A DNA stretch of 64,000 nucleotides from JBOHDX01 sp050700835. Its GTDB lineage: Bacteria > Actinomycetota > Actinomycetes > Propionibacteriales > Nocardioidaceae. This document shows, piece by piece, positions 16,451 to 25,032 of this stretch; the stretch's first letter is position 1; the number at the start of each line of letters is the position of its first letter. A program made the translations under genes and the position numbers. The stretch is taken from NCBI GenBank assembly GCA_050700835.1, contig JBOHDX010000043.1, positions 52,543-116,542 of the forward strand, given 5' to 3'. The notes beneath the pieces were generated by a model. That model was given only the letters and a program-made list of their open reading frames with translations. It was not told where the DNA came from and did no database searches.

Positions 16451-19126
16451 TCAGGCCCCCTCGTGCGCGCCGAGCGCCTGCTCCACCCGCTCAAGCGCCT
16501 CCTGGGCCCGCGCAGGGTCAGCGCCGCCGCCCTGGGCGACGTCGTCCTTGCCGCCGCCGCTGCCGCCGAGTGACTCCGCCGCGGCCCTGACCAGCGCGTT
16601 GGCCGACAGCCCGCGTTCGCGGCCGGCGTCGTTGACTGCGACCACGACGGACGGTTTGCCGTCGGTCGAGCCGATGATCGCCACCACACCCGGCCGCTCG
16701 ACGGGGATCCGGCCGCGGATGTCGAGCGCCAGCTTGCGCACGTCACCGGCGCCCGCGCCGTCCGGCGTCCGGTAGCCGACGTACTGCACCCCGGCGACGT
16801 CCTTGGCGGTGGCCGCGATCTGCCCCGACTGCGCCAGCAGCCCGGCGACCTTCACTCGCTCGATCTCCTTCTCCGCCGCGCGCAACCGCGACACGAGGTC
16901 GTCGATGCGCTCCGGCAGCTCCTCCGGGCGAACCTTCAACGCCTCGGTCAGCTGTGCCACCAGTACGTGCTCGCGCGCCAGGAAACGGTACGCGTCGGAG
17001 CCAACCAGCGCCTCGACCCGGCGTACTCCGGAGCCGATCGAGCTCTCGCCCAGCAGCTTGACGACGCCGAGCTGGCCGGAGGCGCCGGCGTGCGTGCCGC
17101 CGCACAGCTCCCGCGCCCAGTCGCCGACCGAGACGACCCGGACCTCGTCGCCGTACTTCTCGCCGAACAGCGCCATCGCCCCGGAGGCCACCGCCTCGCG
17201 CTGCGTCATGACGTCGGCCCGGACCGCGAGGTCGGCCAGCACGAGGTCGTTGACCCGCGCCTCCACGTCGGCAAGCACGCTCGCGGGAACCGCACCGGCT
17301 GCGGAGAAGTCGAACCGGAAATGCCCCGGCGCGTTCTCACTGCCGGCCTGCGTGGCGGTCTCCCCGAGCGCCTCGCGGAACGCCTTGTGCACCATGTGGG
17401 TCGCCGTGTGCGCCCGGCTGATCGACCGCCGCCGCTCGACATCCACCCGCCCGTACGCAGAGGCGCCCAGGTTCAGCTCGCCGGAGAGGACGGTGACCCG
17501 GTGCACGATCAGCCCGCTGATCGGAGACTGGACGTCCAGGACCTCGACCCGCGCACCGTCGCCCAGGTCGATCACTCCGTGGTCCGCGAGCTGGCCACCG
17601 CCCTCGGCATAGAACGGCGTCCGGTCCAGCACGAGCTCCAGCTCGTCGCCCTCGCGGGCCGCGGTGACCGTCCCAGCCCCGCTCACCAGGCCGCGAACGG
17701 TTCCCTCCGAGACCACCTCGTCGTAGCCGGTGAACTGCACCGGTGTGCCCAGCAGATCGGCGATCTCACGGTAGGCGGACACGTCCGCGTGCTGACCCTT
17801 CTTCGCCCTCGCGTCGGCCCTGGCCCGGTTCCGCTGCTCGTCCATCAGCCGCCGGAATCCGCCCTCGTCGACGCTGAGACCCTGCTCCGCGGCCATCTCC
17901 AAGGTCAGGTCGATCGGGAAGCCGTAGGTGTCGTGCAGCGCGAACGCGCGGTCGGCGCCGAGCACGGACGCGCCCTCCTGCTTGGCCTGCCCGGCCGCCA
18001 GGTCGAAGATCTGTGTGCCGGTGAGCAGCGTCTGGCGGAACGCCTCCTCCTCGCCATAGGCGATCTGGCTGATCCGCTCCCACCCCGTCTGCAGCTCGGG
18101 GTACGACAGCACCATCTTGGCCAGGCTGACCGGCAGCAGCTGCGGCAGTGACGACTCGTCGACGCCGAGCAGCCGCATCGACCGCACCGCCCGGCGGATC
18201 AGCCGGCGCAGGACGTACCCGCGGCCCTCGTTGCCCGGAGTCACGCCGTCGCCTATCAGCATCAGCGCGCTGCGGACGTGGTCGGCGACGACCCGAAGCC
18301 GGACGTCGTCGGTGTGGTCGGCACCGTAGCGTCGCCCGGACAGCTCGCTCGCACGCTCCAGTACCGGGAACGTCTCGTCGATCTCGTACAGATTCTCCTT
18401 GTCCTGAAGAAGAAACGCGACCCGCTCGAGCCCCATGCCGGTGTCGATGTTCTTCCGTGGCAGCTCGCCGGTGATGGGAAAGTCCTCCTTGCCGCTGCCT
18501 TCGCCCCGGACGTCCTGCATGAACACCAGGTTCCAGATCTCCAGGAACCGTTCCTCGTCGACGATCGGCCCACCGGGCGGACCATAGCCAGGTCCCCGGT
18601 CGTAGAAGATCTCACTGTCGGGGCCGCACGGACCGGGAATCCCCATCGACCAGAAGTTGTCCACCAGGCCGCGACGCTGAATCCTCTCCGCAGGGACGCC
18701 GATCCCCCGCCACAGCTCGATCGATTCCTCATCGGTCTCATAGACCGACGCCCACAGGCGGTCGGCGTCGAAGCCGTACCCGCCGTCGTCTTGCGACGCG
18801 GTCAGCAGAGCCCAAGCGAGTTCGATGGCGCCCTGCTTGAAGTAGTCGCCGAAGCTGAAGTTGCCGCACATCTGGAAGAACGTGCCGTGCCGGGTGGTCT
18901 TGCCGACCTCCTCGATGTCCAGTGTGCGCACACACTTCTGGACACTGACTGCGCGAGGCCACGGGGGTGTCTCCCGGCCCAGAAAGTACGGCACGAACGG
19001 CACCATGCCTGCGTTGACGAACAGCAGGTTGGGGTCGTCGAACAGCAACGGCGCCGACGGCACCACCGTGTGTCCCGCCTGCTCGAAGTGGTGGAGGAAC
19101 CTGCGGCGGATCTCAGCCGTGTCCAT
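16451..19126 (-). CDS. alaS: Alanine-tRNA ligase
   Basis: 891 aa class II synthetase, full length. The catalytic domain has FQMCGNFSFGDYFK and the class II motif 3 region GVTPGNEGRGYVLRRLIRR. The editing domain that hydrolyses Ser-tRNA(Ala) has the zinc ligands HTATH near residue 570 and CGGTH near residue 670. The C-terminal C-Ala domain shows the glycine-rich GGSGGGKDDVAQGGG. It heads the alaS-ruvX-mltG-aroE run. Confidence 0.99.
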   Translation of the reverse strand: MDTAEIRRRFLHHFEQAGHTVVPSAPLLFDDPNLLFVNAGMVPFVPYFLGRETPPWPRAVSVQKCVRTLDIEEVGKTTRHGTFFQMCGNFSFGDYFKQGAIELAWALLTASQDDGGYGFDADRLWASVYETDEESIELWRGIGVPAERIQRRGLVDNFWSMGIPGPCGPDSEIFYDRGPGYGPPGGPIVDEERFLEIWNLVFMQDVRGEGSGKEDFPITGELPRKNIDTGMGLERVAFLLQDKENLYEIDETFPVLERASELSGRRYGADHTDDVRLRVVADHVRSALMLIGDGVTPGNEGRGYVLRRLIRRAVRSMRLLGVDESSLPQLLPVSLAKMVLSYPELQTGWERISQIAYGEEEAFRQTLLTGTQIFDLAAGQAKQEGASVLGADRAFALHDTYGFPIDLTLEMAAEQGLSVDEGGFRRLMDEQRNRARADARAKKGQHADVSAYREIADLLGTPVQFTGYDEVVSEGTVRGLVSGAGTVTAAREGDELELVLDRTPFYAEGGGQLADHGVIDLGDGARVEVLDVQSPISGLIVHRVTVLSGELNLGASAYGRVDVERRRSISRAHTATHMVHKAFREALGETATQAGSENAPGHFRFDFSAAGAVPASVLADVEARVNDLVLADLAVRADVMTQREAVASGAMALFGEKYGDEVRVVSVGDWARELCGGTHAGASGQLGVVKLLGESSIGSGVRRVEALVGSDAYRFLAREHVLVAQLTEALKVRPEELPERIDDLVSRLRAAEKEIERVKVAGLLAQSGQIAATAKDVAGVQYVGYRTPDGAGAGDVRKLALDIRGRIPVERPGVVAIIGSTDGKPSVVVAVNDAGRERGLSANALVRAAAESLGGSGGGKDDVAQGGGADPARAQEALERVEQALGAHEGA

Positions 19127-19181
19127 GGGTGTTCCAAGCCTTCCTGGGGTGATTCTGCGCAGAGTCGGTGGCGGACAGGGG

Positions 19182-19472
19182 TCAGTTGGCCAGCGCCTGG
19201 AGCCGCGACGCGTCCGCGTCGGCGTGCTCCTCGAGCGCCGGCCGGCTAGCTCGTGCCTGCGCCGGCAGGCCCCATCGCTGCACCAGGGTCGCGTCGTGCT
19301 CGGCCATGCCTGCTCGCACCTCGTCGCCGAACGCCCGCAGGCCCACTCCGGCGGCGCCGATCTGGTCGGCTACGCCCGCGGGCGTGAGGCGGTAGGCCAG
19401 ACGCCGTGCGCGGACAGAGGCGTAGACGCCCGCGCCGGCACCGGCGACGAACCACACGACGCGCCCCATCAT
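19182..19472 (-). CDS. Small membrane-anchored protein, DUF6167-like
   Basis: 96 aa protein with one N-terminal hydrophobic segment (VVWFVAGAGAGVYASV) followed by a basic helix and an amphipathic tail. Position directly before alaS and the pattern RRLAYRLTPAGVADQ agree with the DUF6167 proteins found at this place in actinobacteria (from recall). Function unknown. The ATG at 19472 overlaps the stop of the upstream gene (ATGA). Confidence 0.7.
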   Translation of the reverse strand: MMGRVVWFVAGAGAGVYASVRARRLAYRLTPAGVADQIGAAGVGLRAFGDEVRAGMAEHDATLVQRWGLPAQARASRPALEEHADADASRLQALAN

Positions 19473-20077
19473 TGCTGCGACTCCTCGATCTCGTCCGACC
19501 CCGCCCTGCCGGGCCAGATCCCGTTCGACACCCACGGTTGTGCCGACTCGGCACGGGGGACGTCGTGCTGCATCGGGGCCATTCTGGCGGCTTGCCGACC
19601 GACCCGCTGCCGGATTTTCCGGCGCCGCTGGAAGTCACGGCGCACCAGCGAGCCCACCCGGTCCCGGTTCGCCGGCAGCAGCGCCCGCCGCAGGCCGTGC
19701 GAGAACGACGCCAGGCGTACCAGCGGCTGACCGAGCGTCGCCCGGACCACCTGCTCGGTGGACGGCACGATCAGCAGGTCGCCGTCACTGGTCCGGATGG
19801 CGTCCCCATGCCGGGTCTGCGTGGGCACCACCCGCAGGGCCGGCACCCGCGCTGCCCTGCCGCGGTGGGGTTGCGGCTGCGGGTCAGGCGCTGGCTTCGC
19901 CTCAGGCTCTGAGGCAATGCTGGGCGTCGGCGCGGTCAGCCGGACCCGGATCTCCGCGATGTCGGCGTGCGCCGTGATCAGGTCGCGACGGGTTCGGTGC
20001 AGCACCAGTAGGCTCGCCGAGGCGCAACCGACCGCCACCACGGCGACGACGAGCGTGATCACCTCGACCCCGGACAT
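19469..20077 (-). CDS. Hypothetical single-span membrane protein
   Basis: 202 aa. An N-terminal transmembrane helix (VEVITLVVAVVAVGCASASLL) is followed by a short polar region, a Pro/Gln-rich linker near 57-75, then a compact basic domain with LIVPSTEQVVRATLGQPLV and RRALLPANRDRVGSLVRR. Not recognised. It is co-oriented with, and overlaps, the DUF6167-like gene and alaS. Its basic C-terminal half would face the cytoplasm if the N-terminus is outside. Confidence 0.75.
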   Translation of the reverse strand: MSGVEVITLVVAVVAVGCASASLLVLHRTRRDLITAHADIAEIRVRLTAPTPSIASEPEAKPAPDPQPQPHRGRAARVPALRVVPTQTRHGDAIRTSDGDLLIVPSTEQVVRATLGQPLVRLASFSHGLRRALLPANRDRVGSLVRRDFQRRRKIRQRVGRQAARMAPMQHDVPRAESAQPWVSNGIWPGRAGSDEIEESQQ

Positions 20078-20195
20078 GCGCTCGACCCTACCGCCCCGCC
20101 TCTGCCGGGAGTTGTCAGTGGAGGGTCATGATCCGACCGCTCGATCGGCGCGCCGGAAACCGATAACAACTCGTCGCGCAGTCACCGACCCGTGG

Positions 20196-21572
20196 TCAGA
20201 CGTCGCGCAGGATGCGCCGCAGGCGATCGAGCCGGTCCGCATAGTCCGCCTCGGCCCCGTGCCGCGACGGCTCGTAGTAGTCCTTGTCGGCGACCACGTC
20301 CGGTGCGTACTGCTGCGGCACGACTCCGCGGGGGTCGTCGTGCGCGTACGCGTAGTCGTGCCCGTGACCCAGCGTCTTGGCGCCGGCATAGTGTGCGTCC
20401 CGCAGGGCGGGCGGCACCGCACCGATCAGACCTGCGCGTACGTCCGCCTGGGCGGCGTCGATGGCCCGGATCACCGCATTTGACTTCGGCGCCAGCGCCA
20501 GCGCGATCACCGCCTGGGCGAGAGCCAGCCGTGCCTCGGGCAGGCCGATCACGGCGACCGCGGCGGCCGCGGCGGTCGCCGTCTGCAGCGCGGTCGGATC
20601 GGCCATCCCGATGTCCTCGCTGGCCAGGATGGTCAGCCGGCGGGTGATGAAGCGAGGATCCTCGCCCGCCTCGATCATCCGGGCCAGGTAGTGCAACGAC
20701 GCGTCCACGTCCGAACCGCGGATCGACTTGATCAACGCACTCGTCACGTCGTAGTGCTGGTCGCCCTGCCGGTCATAGCGCACCGCTGCCCGGTCGACCG
20801 CCAACGCGGCGGCTGCCACGTCGACCTCGGCGGCGCCGGTGGACTGGACCGCGCCCGCGGCAGCCTCGAGATACGTCAACGCACGGCGAGCGTCGCCCCC
20901 GGCGAGCCGCACCAGATGGTCCACCGCCTCGCCGGTGACGGTGACCGCGCCGTCGAGACCTCGGGGGTCGACAAGCGCGGTCTCTACCACGGCCCGCACC
21001 TGCTCGTCGGTGAGCGGCTCGAGGGTCAGCAACAGCGACCTCGACAGCAGTGGTGAGATCACCGAGAAGTGCGGGTTCTCGGTGGTCGCGGCCACGAGCG
21101 AGACGAGCCGGTTCTCGACGCCGGGCAACAACGCGTCCTGCTGCGCCTTGGAGAATCGGTGCACCTCGTCGACGAACAGCACCGTCTCGCGGCCGCCACG
21201 GGCCAGCTCGGCGCGCGCGGCGTCGATCACCGCGCGTACCTCCTTGACCCCGGCGGCCACCGCGGATACCTCGACGAACGTCCGGTCCGTCGCCGCGCTG
21301 ACCAGAGCCGCGATCGTCGTCTTGCCGCTCCCGGGCGGTCCCCACAGGATCAGCGACATCGCCTGGTCGCCGTCGATCATCCGTCGCAACGGGGACCCGG
21401 GCGAGCGCAGGTGGTCCTGCCCCACGAGCTCGTCGAGCGTACGCGGCCGCATCCGGACCGCCAGCGGTGCCGACCGGTTGGCCGCGTCGGCGAGCGTGCC
21501 GCCCTTGGTGGGGACCACGTCGCCGGACGGCAGGTCGAACAGCCCGCCGGCGTCGGAACGGGTCGCGCACAC
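20196..21572 (-). CDS. rarA: Replication-associated recombination ATPase RarA
   Basis: 458 aa AAA+ clamp-loader-like ATPase (MgsA/RarA/WRNIP1 family) acting at stalled replication forks. Walker A GPPGSGKT, Walker B LFVDEVHRF and sensor 1 VAATTENPHF are intact, and the C-terminal tetramerisation domain has SALIKSIRGSDVDASLHYLARM. The GTG at 21572 is used. It is separated by 118 bp from the next gene and by 100 bp from the peptide transporter. Confidence 0.97.
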   Translation of the reverse strand: MCATRSDAGGLFDLPSGDVVPTKGGTLADAANRSAPLAVRMRPRTLDELVGQDHLRSPGSPLRRMIDGDQAMSLILWGPPGSGKTTIAALVSAATDRTFVEVSAVAAGVKEVRAVIDAARAELARGGRETVLFVDEVHRFSKAQQDALLPGVENRLVSLVAATTENPHFSVISPLLSRSLLLTLEPLTDEQVRAVVETALVDPRGLDGAVTVTGEAVDHLVRLAGGDARRALTYLEAAAGAVQSTGAAEVDVAAAALAVDRAAVRYDRQGDQHYDVTSALIKSIRGSDVDASLHYLARMIEAGEDPRFITRRLTILASEDIGMADPTALQTATAAAAAVAVIGLPEARLALAQAVIALALAPKSNAVIRAIDAAQADVRAGLIGAVPPALRDAHYAGAKTLGHGHDYAYAHDDPRGVVPQQYAPDVVADKDYYEPSRHGAEADYADRLDRLRRILRDV

Positions 21573-21673
21573 GGCTCGACCCTAGCCGTCCCCTCCCCAG
21601 GGCGAGTCGTCAGTCGTTCGCGCAGCCACAACTGCCGAACCGGCTCGAAGATCAGGTCCGGGGAGAGGCGAAG

Positions 21674-22750
21674 TCAGCCGACCCGGCCGGCCGACTTCGC
21701 CTTCATCGCGGCCTTCTCCATCGGCTCGGCGAAGTGGCACGCCACGGTGTGGTTCGGGTTGCCACCGATCTGCAGCAGCGGAGGTTCCTGCTGCGCGCAG
21801 ATGTCCTCGGCCTTGAAGCAGCGGGTACGGAAGCGGCAGCCACTCGGCGGGTTGATCGGGCTCGGGACGTCACCGACCAGCCGGATGCGGTCGCGGCGGC
21901 CGCCGATCACGGCCTGGCCCACCTCCGGCACCGCGGACAGCAGGGCCTGCGTGTACGGGTGGTGCGGGCGGTTGTAGATCGTCTCGCGATCACCGAGCTC
22001 GACCATCTTGCCGAGGTACATCACCGCGATGTCCGGGCAGAAGTGCCGGACGATCGCGAGGTCGTGCGCGATAAACAGGAACGCGATGTTGAACTCGCGC
22101 TGCAGGTCCTGCATCAGGTTGATGACCTGGGCCTGGATGGACACGTCGAGCGCCGAGACCGGCTCGTCCGCCACCAGCAGCTTGGGCTGCAGGGCCAGCG
22201 CCCGCGCGATCCCGATCCGCTGCCGCTGACCGCCGGAGAACTCGTTCGGGTACCGGTTGTAGTGCTCGGGGTTCAGGCCGACCACCTCGAGCAGCTCCTG
22301 CACCCGTGGCAGCACCTTGTTGCGGGGCACCACATTGTGCACCTTCAGCGGTGTGCCGATGATCGTGCCGACAGTGTGCCGGGGGTTCAGCGAGGAGTAG
22401 GGGTCCTGGAAGATCAGCTGCACCTCGCGGCGCAGTGGCAGCATCTGACGCTGGCTCAGCCGCGCGATGTCGCGGCCCTCGAGCATGATCGATCCCGAGG
22501 TGACGTCGTAGAGCCGGGTGATCAGCCGCCCGGTGGTCGACTTGCCGCAGCCCGACTCGCCGACGAGGCCCAGCGACTGCCCGTGGTGCACGGTGAAGCT
22601 GATGTCGTCGACCGCCTGGACCTGCCCGATCACCCGGCGGACCAGGCCGGAGGACTTCACCGGGAAGTGCTTGACGAGGTTCTTCACCTCAAGCAGGGGG
22701 CCGGTCTCTTGAGCGGGGGTCACCGGCGTCAGCGCGCTCGTCTGCGTCAT
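21674..22750 (-). CDS. Oligopeptide/dipeptide ABC transporter ATPase (DppF/OppF type)
   Basis: 358 aa ATPase with Walker A GESGCGKST, signature FSGGQRQR and Walker B LLVADEPVSALD. The C-terminal oligopeptide-transporter domain has cysteines in SGCRFRTRCFKAEDICAQ that in this family can bind an iron-sulphur cluster. Last gene of the five-gene importer; ATG overlaps the stop of the other ATPase (ATGA). The two ATPases should form a heterodimer under the membrane. Confidence 0.93.
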   Translation of the reverse strand: MTQTSALTPVTPAQETGPLLEVKNLVKHFPVKSSGLVRRVIGQVQAVDDISFTVHHGQSLGLVGESGCGKSTTGRLITRLYDVTSGSIMLEGRDIARLSQRQMLPLRREVQLIFQDPYSSLNPRHTVGTIIGTPLKVHNVVPRNKVLPRVQELLEVVGLNPEHYNRYPNEFSGGQRQRIGIARALALQPKLLVADEPVSALDVSIQAQVINLMQDLQREFNIAFLFIAHDLAIVRHFCPDIAVMYLGKMVELGDRETIYNRPHHPYTQALLSAVPEVGQAVIGGRRDRIRLVGDVPSPINPPSGCRFRTRCFKAEDICAQQEPPLLQIGGNPNHTVACHFAEPMEKAAMKAKSAGRVG

Positions 22751-23907
22751 GCCGTGGTCTCCGTCTCATCGGCCTCGAGGACGCTTTCCGGCTCAACCTC
22801 GAGCGTCGGGAGCACGTCCAGCACCGTGTTCGAGTCGACCGTCGCCTCGAACTCGTGCATCGTCCCCGCCGGGTCTTTGAGGTGGCACCGCTTCAGGTGT
22901 CCGTTGCCGCTCGGCGCCGGCGTCAGCTCGGGCAGCTCCCGCGCGCACAGCTGACCGGGCACGTCACTGACGAAGCGGCAGCGCGGGTGGAAGGAGCACC
23001 CGGTCGGTGGTGACAACAGGCTCGGCGGCGTGCCCGGGATCGGGATCAGCCGAGCCTCCGGGTCGCTGTCGAGCTCGGGCACGCTGTTGAGCAGACCCCA
23101 TGTGTAGGGCATCTCCGGCCGGGACAGGATGGTCTTGCAGGTGCCGAACTCGACTGCCCGCCCGGCATACATCACCAGGACGTCGTCGGCGGTCTCGGCG
23201 ACCACCCCCAGGTCGTGGGTGATGATGATGACGGCGGAACCGAAGTCGCGCTGCAGGTCTTGGAGCAGGTCCAGGATCTGTGCCTGCACGGTGACGTCGA
23301 GAGCGGTGGTGGGCTCGTCCGCGATCAGCAGCTTCGGGTCGTTGCACAGCGCCATCGCGATCATGGCCCGCTGCCGCATCCCGCCGGAGAACTGGTGCGG
23401 GTAGTCGTCGATCCGTCGCTGCGGCTGTGGGATCCCGACCCGGTCGAGCATCTCGACCGCCTTCTTCTTCGCGGTCCGGTTCGACACCCTCGGGTGGTGT
23501 GCTTCGTACGCCTCGGCGATCTGGTTGCCGATCGTGTAGAAGGGGTGCAGGGCGGCCAGGGCGTCCTGGAAGATCATCGCGACCTCGTTGCCGCGCAGCC
23601 GCCGCATCTTGGCCTCGGACAGGCCGACGATCTCCGACCCGCCGACCCGGATAGAGCCGGTGATCTGGGACTGCTTGCGGTCGTGCAGGCCCATCACGGC
23701 CATCGACGACACCGACTTGCCGGACCCGGACTCGCCCACGATGCCGAGCGTCTTGCCCAGCTCGACCGAGTAGCTCAGACCCGTCACCGCCTCCACGACA
23801 CCGTCGGCGGTGGGGAAACGAACCGTCAGGTCCTCGACCGTCAGGAAGGCTTCGCCGCTGCTGGGGCTGGAGATGGGAGACGTCTCCTTGCTCAGGTCGA
23901 GGGTCAC
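22747..23907 (-). CDS. Oligopeptide/dipeptide ABC transporter ATPase (DppD/OppD type)
   Basis: 386 aa partner ATPase: Walker A GESGSGKS, signature FSGGMRQR, Walker B LLIADEPTTALD, and the Cys-containing tail GCSFHPRCRFVSDVPGQLC. An acidic C-terminal extension of about 45 residues follows. The GTG start at 23907 overlaps the permease stop (GTGA). Confidence 0.93.
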   Translation of the reverse strand: MTLDLSKETSPISSPSSGEAFLTVEDLTVRFPTADGVVEAVTGLSYSVELGKTLGIVGESGSGKSVSSMAVMGLHDRKQSQITGSIRVGGSEIVGLSEAKMRRLRGNEVAMIFQDALAALHPFYTIGNQIAEAYEAHHPRVSNRTAKKKAVEMLDRVGIPQPQRRIDDYPHQFSGGMRQRAMIAMALCNDPKLLIADEPTTALDVTVQAQILDLLQDLQRDFGSAVIIITHDLGVVAETADDVLVMYAGRAVEFGTCKTILSRPEMPYTWGLLNSVPELDSDPEARLIPIPGTPPSLLSPPTGCSFHPRCRFVSDVPGQLCARELPELTPAPSGNGHLKRCHLKDPAGTMHEFEATVDSNTVLDVLPTLEVEPESVLEADETETTA

Positions 23908-24896
23908 GACAGACGCACCCGCGGATCGATCAGGCTGTAGCCCACGTCCACCACGAGGTTCGCGAGCACGATCGCCACGGCACCGATCAGGACCGTGCCG
24001 AGCACGATCGGCAGGTCACCACGATAGATCGCCTGCAGTCCGGCCAGGCCGATGCCCGGGATGTTGAAGATCTGTTCGGTGAACACTGTACCGGCCAACA
24101 ACGTGGCGAAGTCGAGGCCGAAGATGGTGATCACCGGTGCCAACGCGGCCCGCAGGGCATGCTTGAACACCACCCGGCGTTCTCGCAGGCCCTTGGCTTT
24201 CGCGGTGCGGACGAAGTCCTCGGTCAACGCCTCGACCATCGCCCCCCGGCTGTAGCGCGCGTAGGACGTCGAGTTGGTCAGCCCGAGTACCAGCCAGACC
24301 AGGATCAGCCCGCTCGCCCACTTGATCGGGTTCTGCAGGATCGGGTTGTAGGCGCTGTTGGGGAAGATGCCCCACGAGTTGACCAGCAGCAGCCAGGCCA
24401 GTAGGGCGACCACGTAGTAGGGGATCGAGCTCACGGTCAAGGTTGCCCCGACCGACGCTCGGTCGAACAGGGTCCCGCGTCTTCGCGCGGCCAGCACGCC
24501 GATCAGGACCCCGACGCACAGATAGATGATCGACCCGCCGACCGCGATGGACACGGTGGCGGGGAAGCGTGCGATGAGGTACTGCCAGACCGGCTGGTTG
24601 ATGATGAACGAGTAGCCGAGGCACGGCGCCGAGCACGGGATGCGGGCCGCACCACGGTCGATCGAGCGACCGGTGAACACCCCGCTGGCGAACTGCATGT
24701 ACTGAGTCGGCAGCGGCTGGTCCAGTCCGAGCGACTTCTTGATGGCCGCCTGGGTCTGCGCGGTGCACCGAGGCGCCGGACAAATGGCTTGGGAGGGGTC
24801 CTTCGGGCCGTAGGTGAAGAGGGTGAAGACGGCCACGGATGTCACGAAGATGACCAGGATGGCGCCCACGAGCCGCCGAATGATGTACCCCAGCAT
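23904..24896 (-). CDS. Oligopeptide/dipeptide ABC transporter permease (DppB/OppB type)
   Basis: 330 aa permease with six membrane spans. It opens MLGYIIRRLVGAILVIF, typical of DppB, and has the coupling segment TAKAKGLRERRVVFKHALR. The extracytoplasmic loop after span 1 contains four cysteines, more than usual, and could be disulphide-linked. Separated from the upstream binding-protein gene by 136 bp that hold a hairpin. Confidence 0.93.
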   Translation of the reverse strand: MLGYIIRRLVGAILVIFVTSVAVFTLFTYGPKDPSQAICPAPRCTAQTQAAIKKSLGLDQPLPTQYMQFASGVFTGRSIDRGAARIPCSAPCLGYSFIINQPVWQYLIARFPATVSIAVGGSIIYLCVGVLIGVLAARRRGTLFDRASVGATLTVSSIPYYVVALLAWLLLVNSWGIFPNSAYNPILQNPIKWASGLILVWLVLGLTNSTSYARYSRGAMVEALTEDFVRTAKAKGLRERRVVFKHALRAALAPVITIFGLDFATLLAGTVFTEQIFNIPGIGLAGLQAIYRGDLPIVLGTVLIGAVAIVLANLVVDVGYSLIDPRVRLS

Positions 24897-24958
24897 GTCC
24901 CACTCCTCGGTCGCCGTGGTCGGGGAAGTTGCAGGTCAGATCGGCTCGCCCACGCACC

Positions 24959-24988
24959 GCCTGGTGGGAGCGTAAGCCCCCACCAGGC
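24959..24988 (-). terminator. Intra-operon hairpin after the binding-protein gene
   Basis: A perfect 10-bp stem (GCCTGGTGGG at 24959-24968 with CCCACCAGGC at 24979-24988) and a 10-nt loop, 44 bp beyond the binding-protein stop. No T-run. Such hairpins commonly stabilise the binding-protein part of the transcript or partly stop transcription, giving more binding protein than permease. Confidence 0.55.
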
Positions 24989-25032
24989 AGCGTGTGAACG
25001 ATTCGTTGCAGTTCAGAACAGGTGCGTCACCG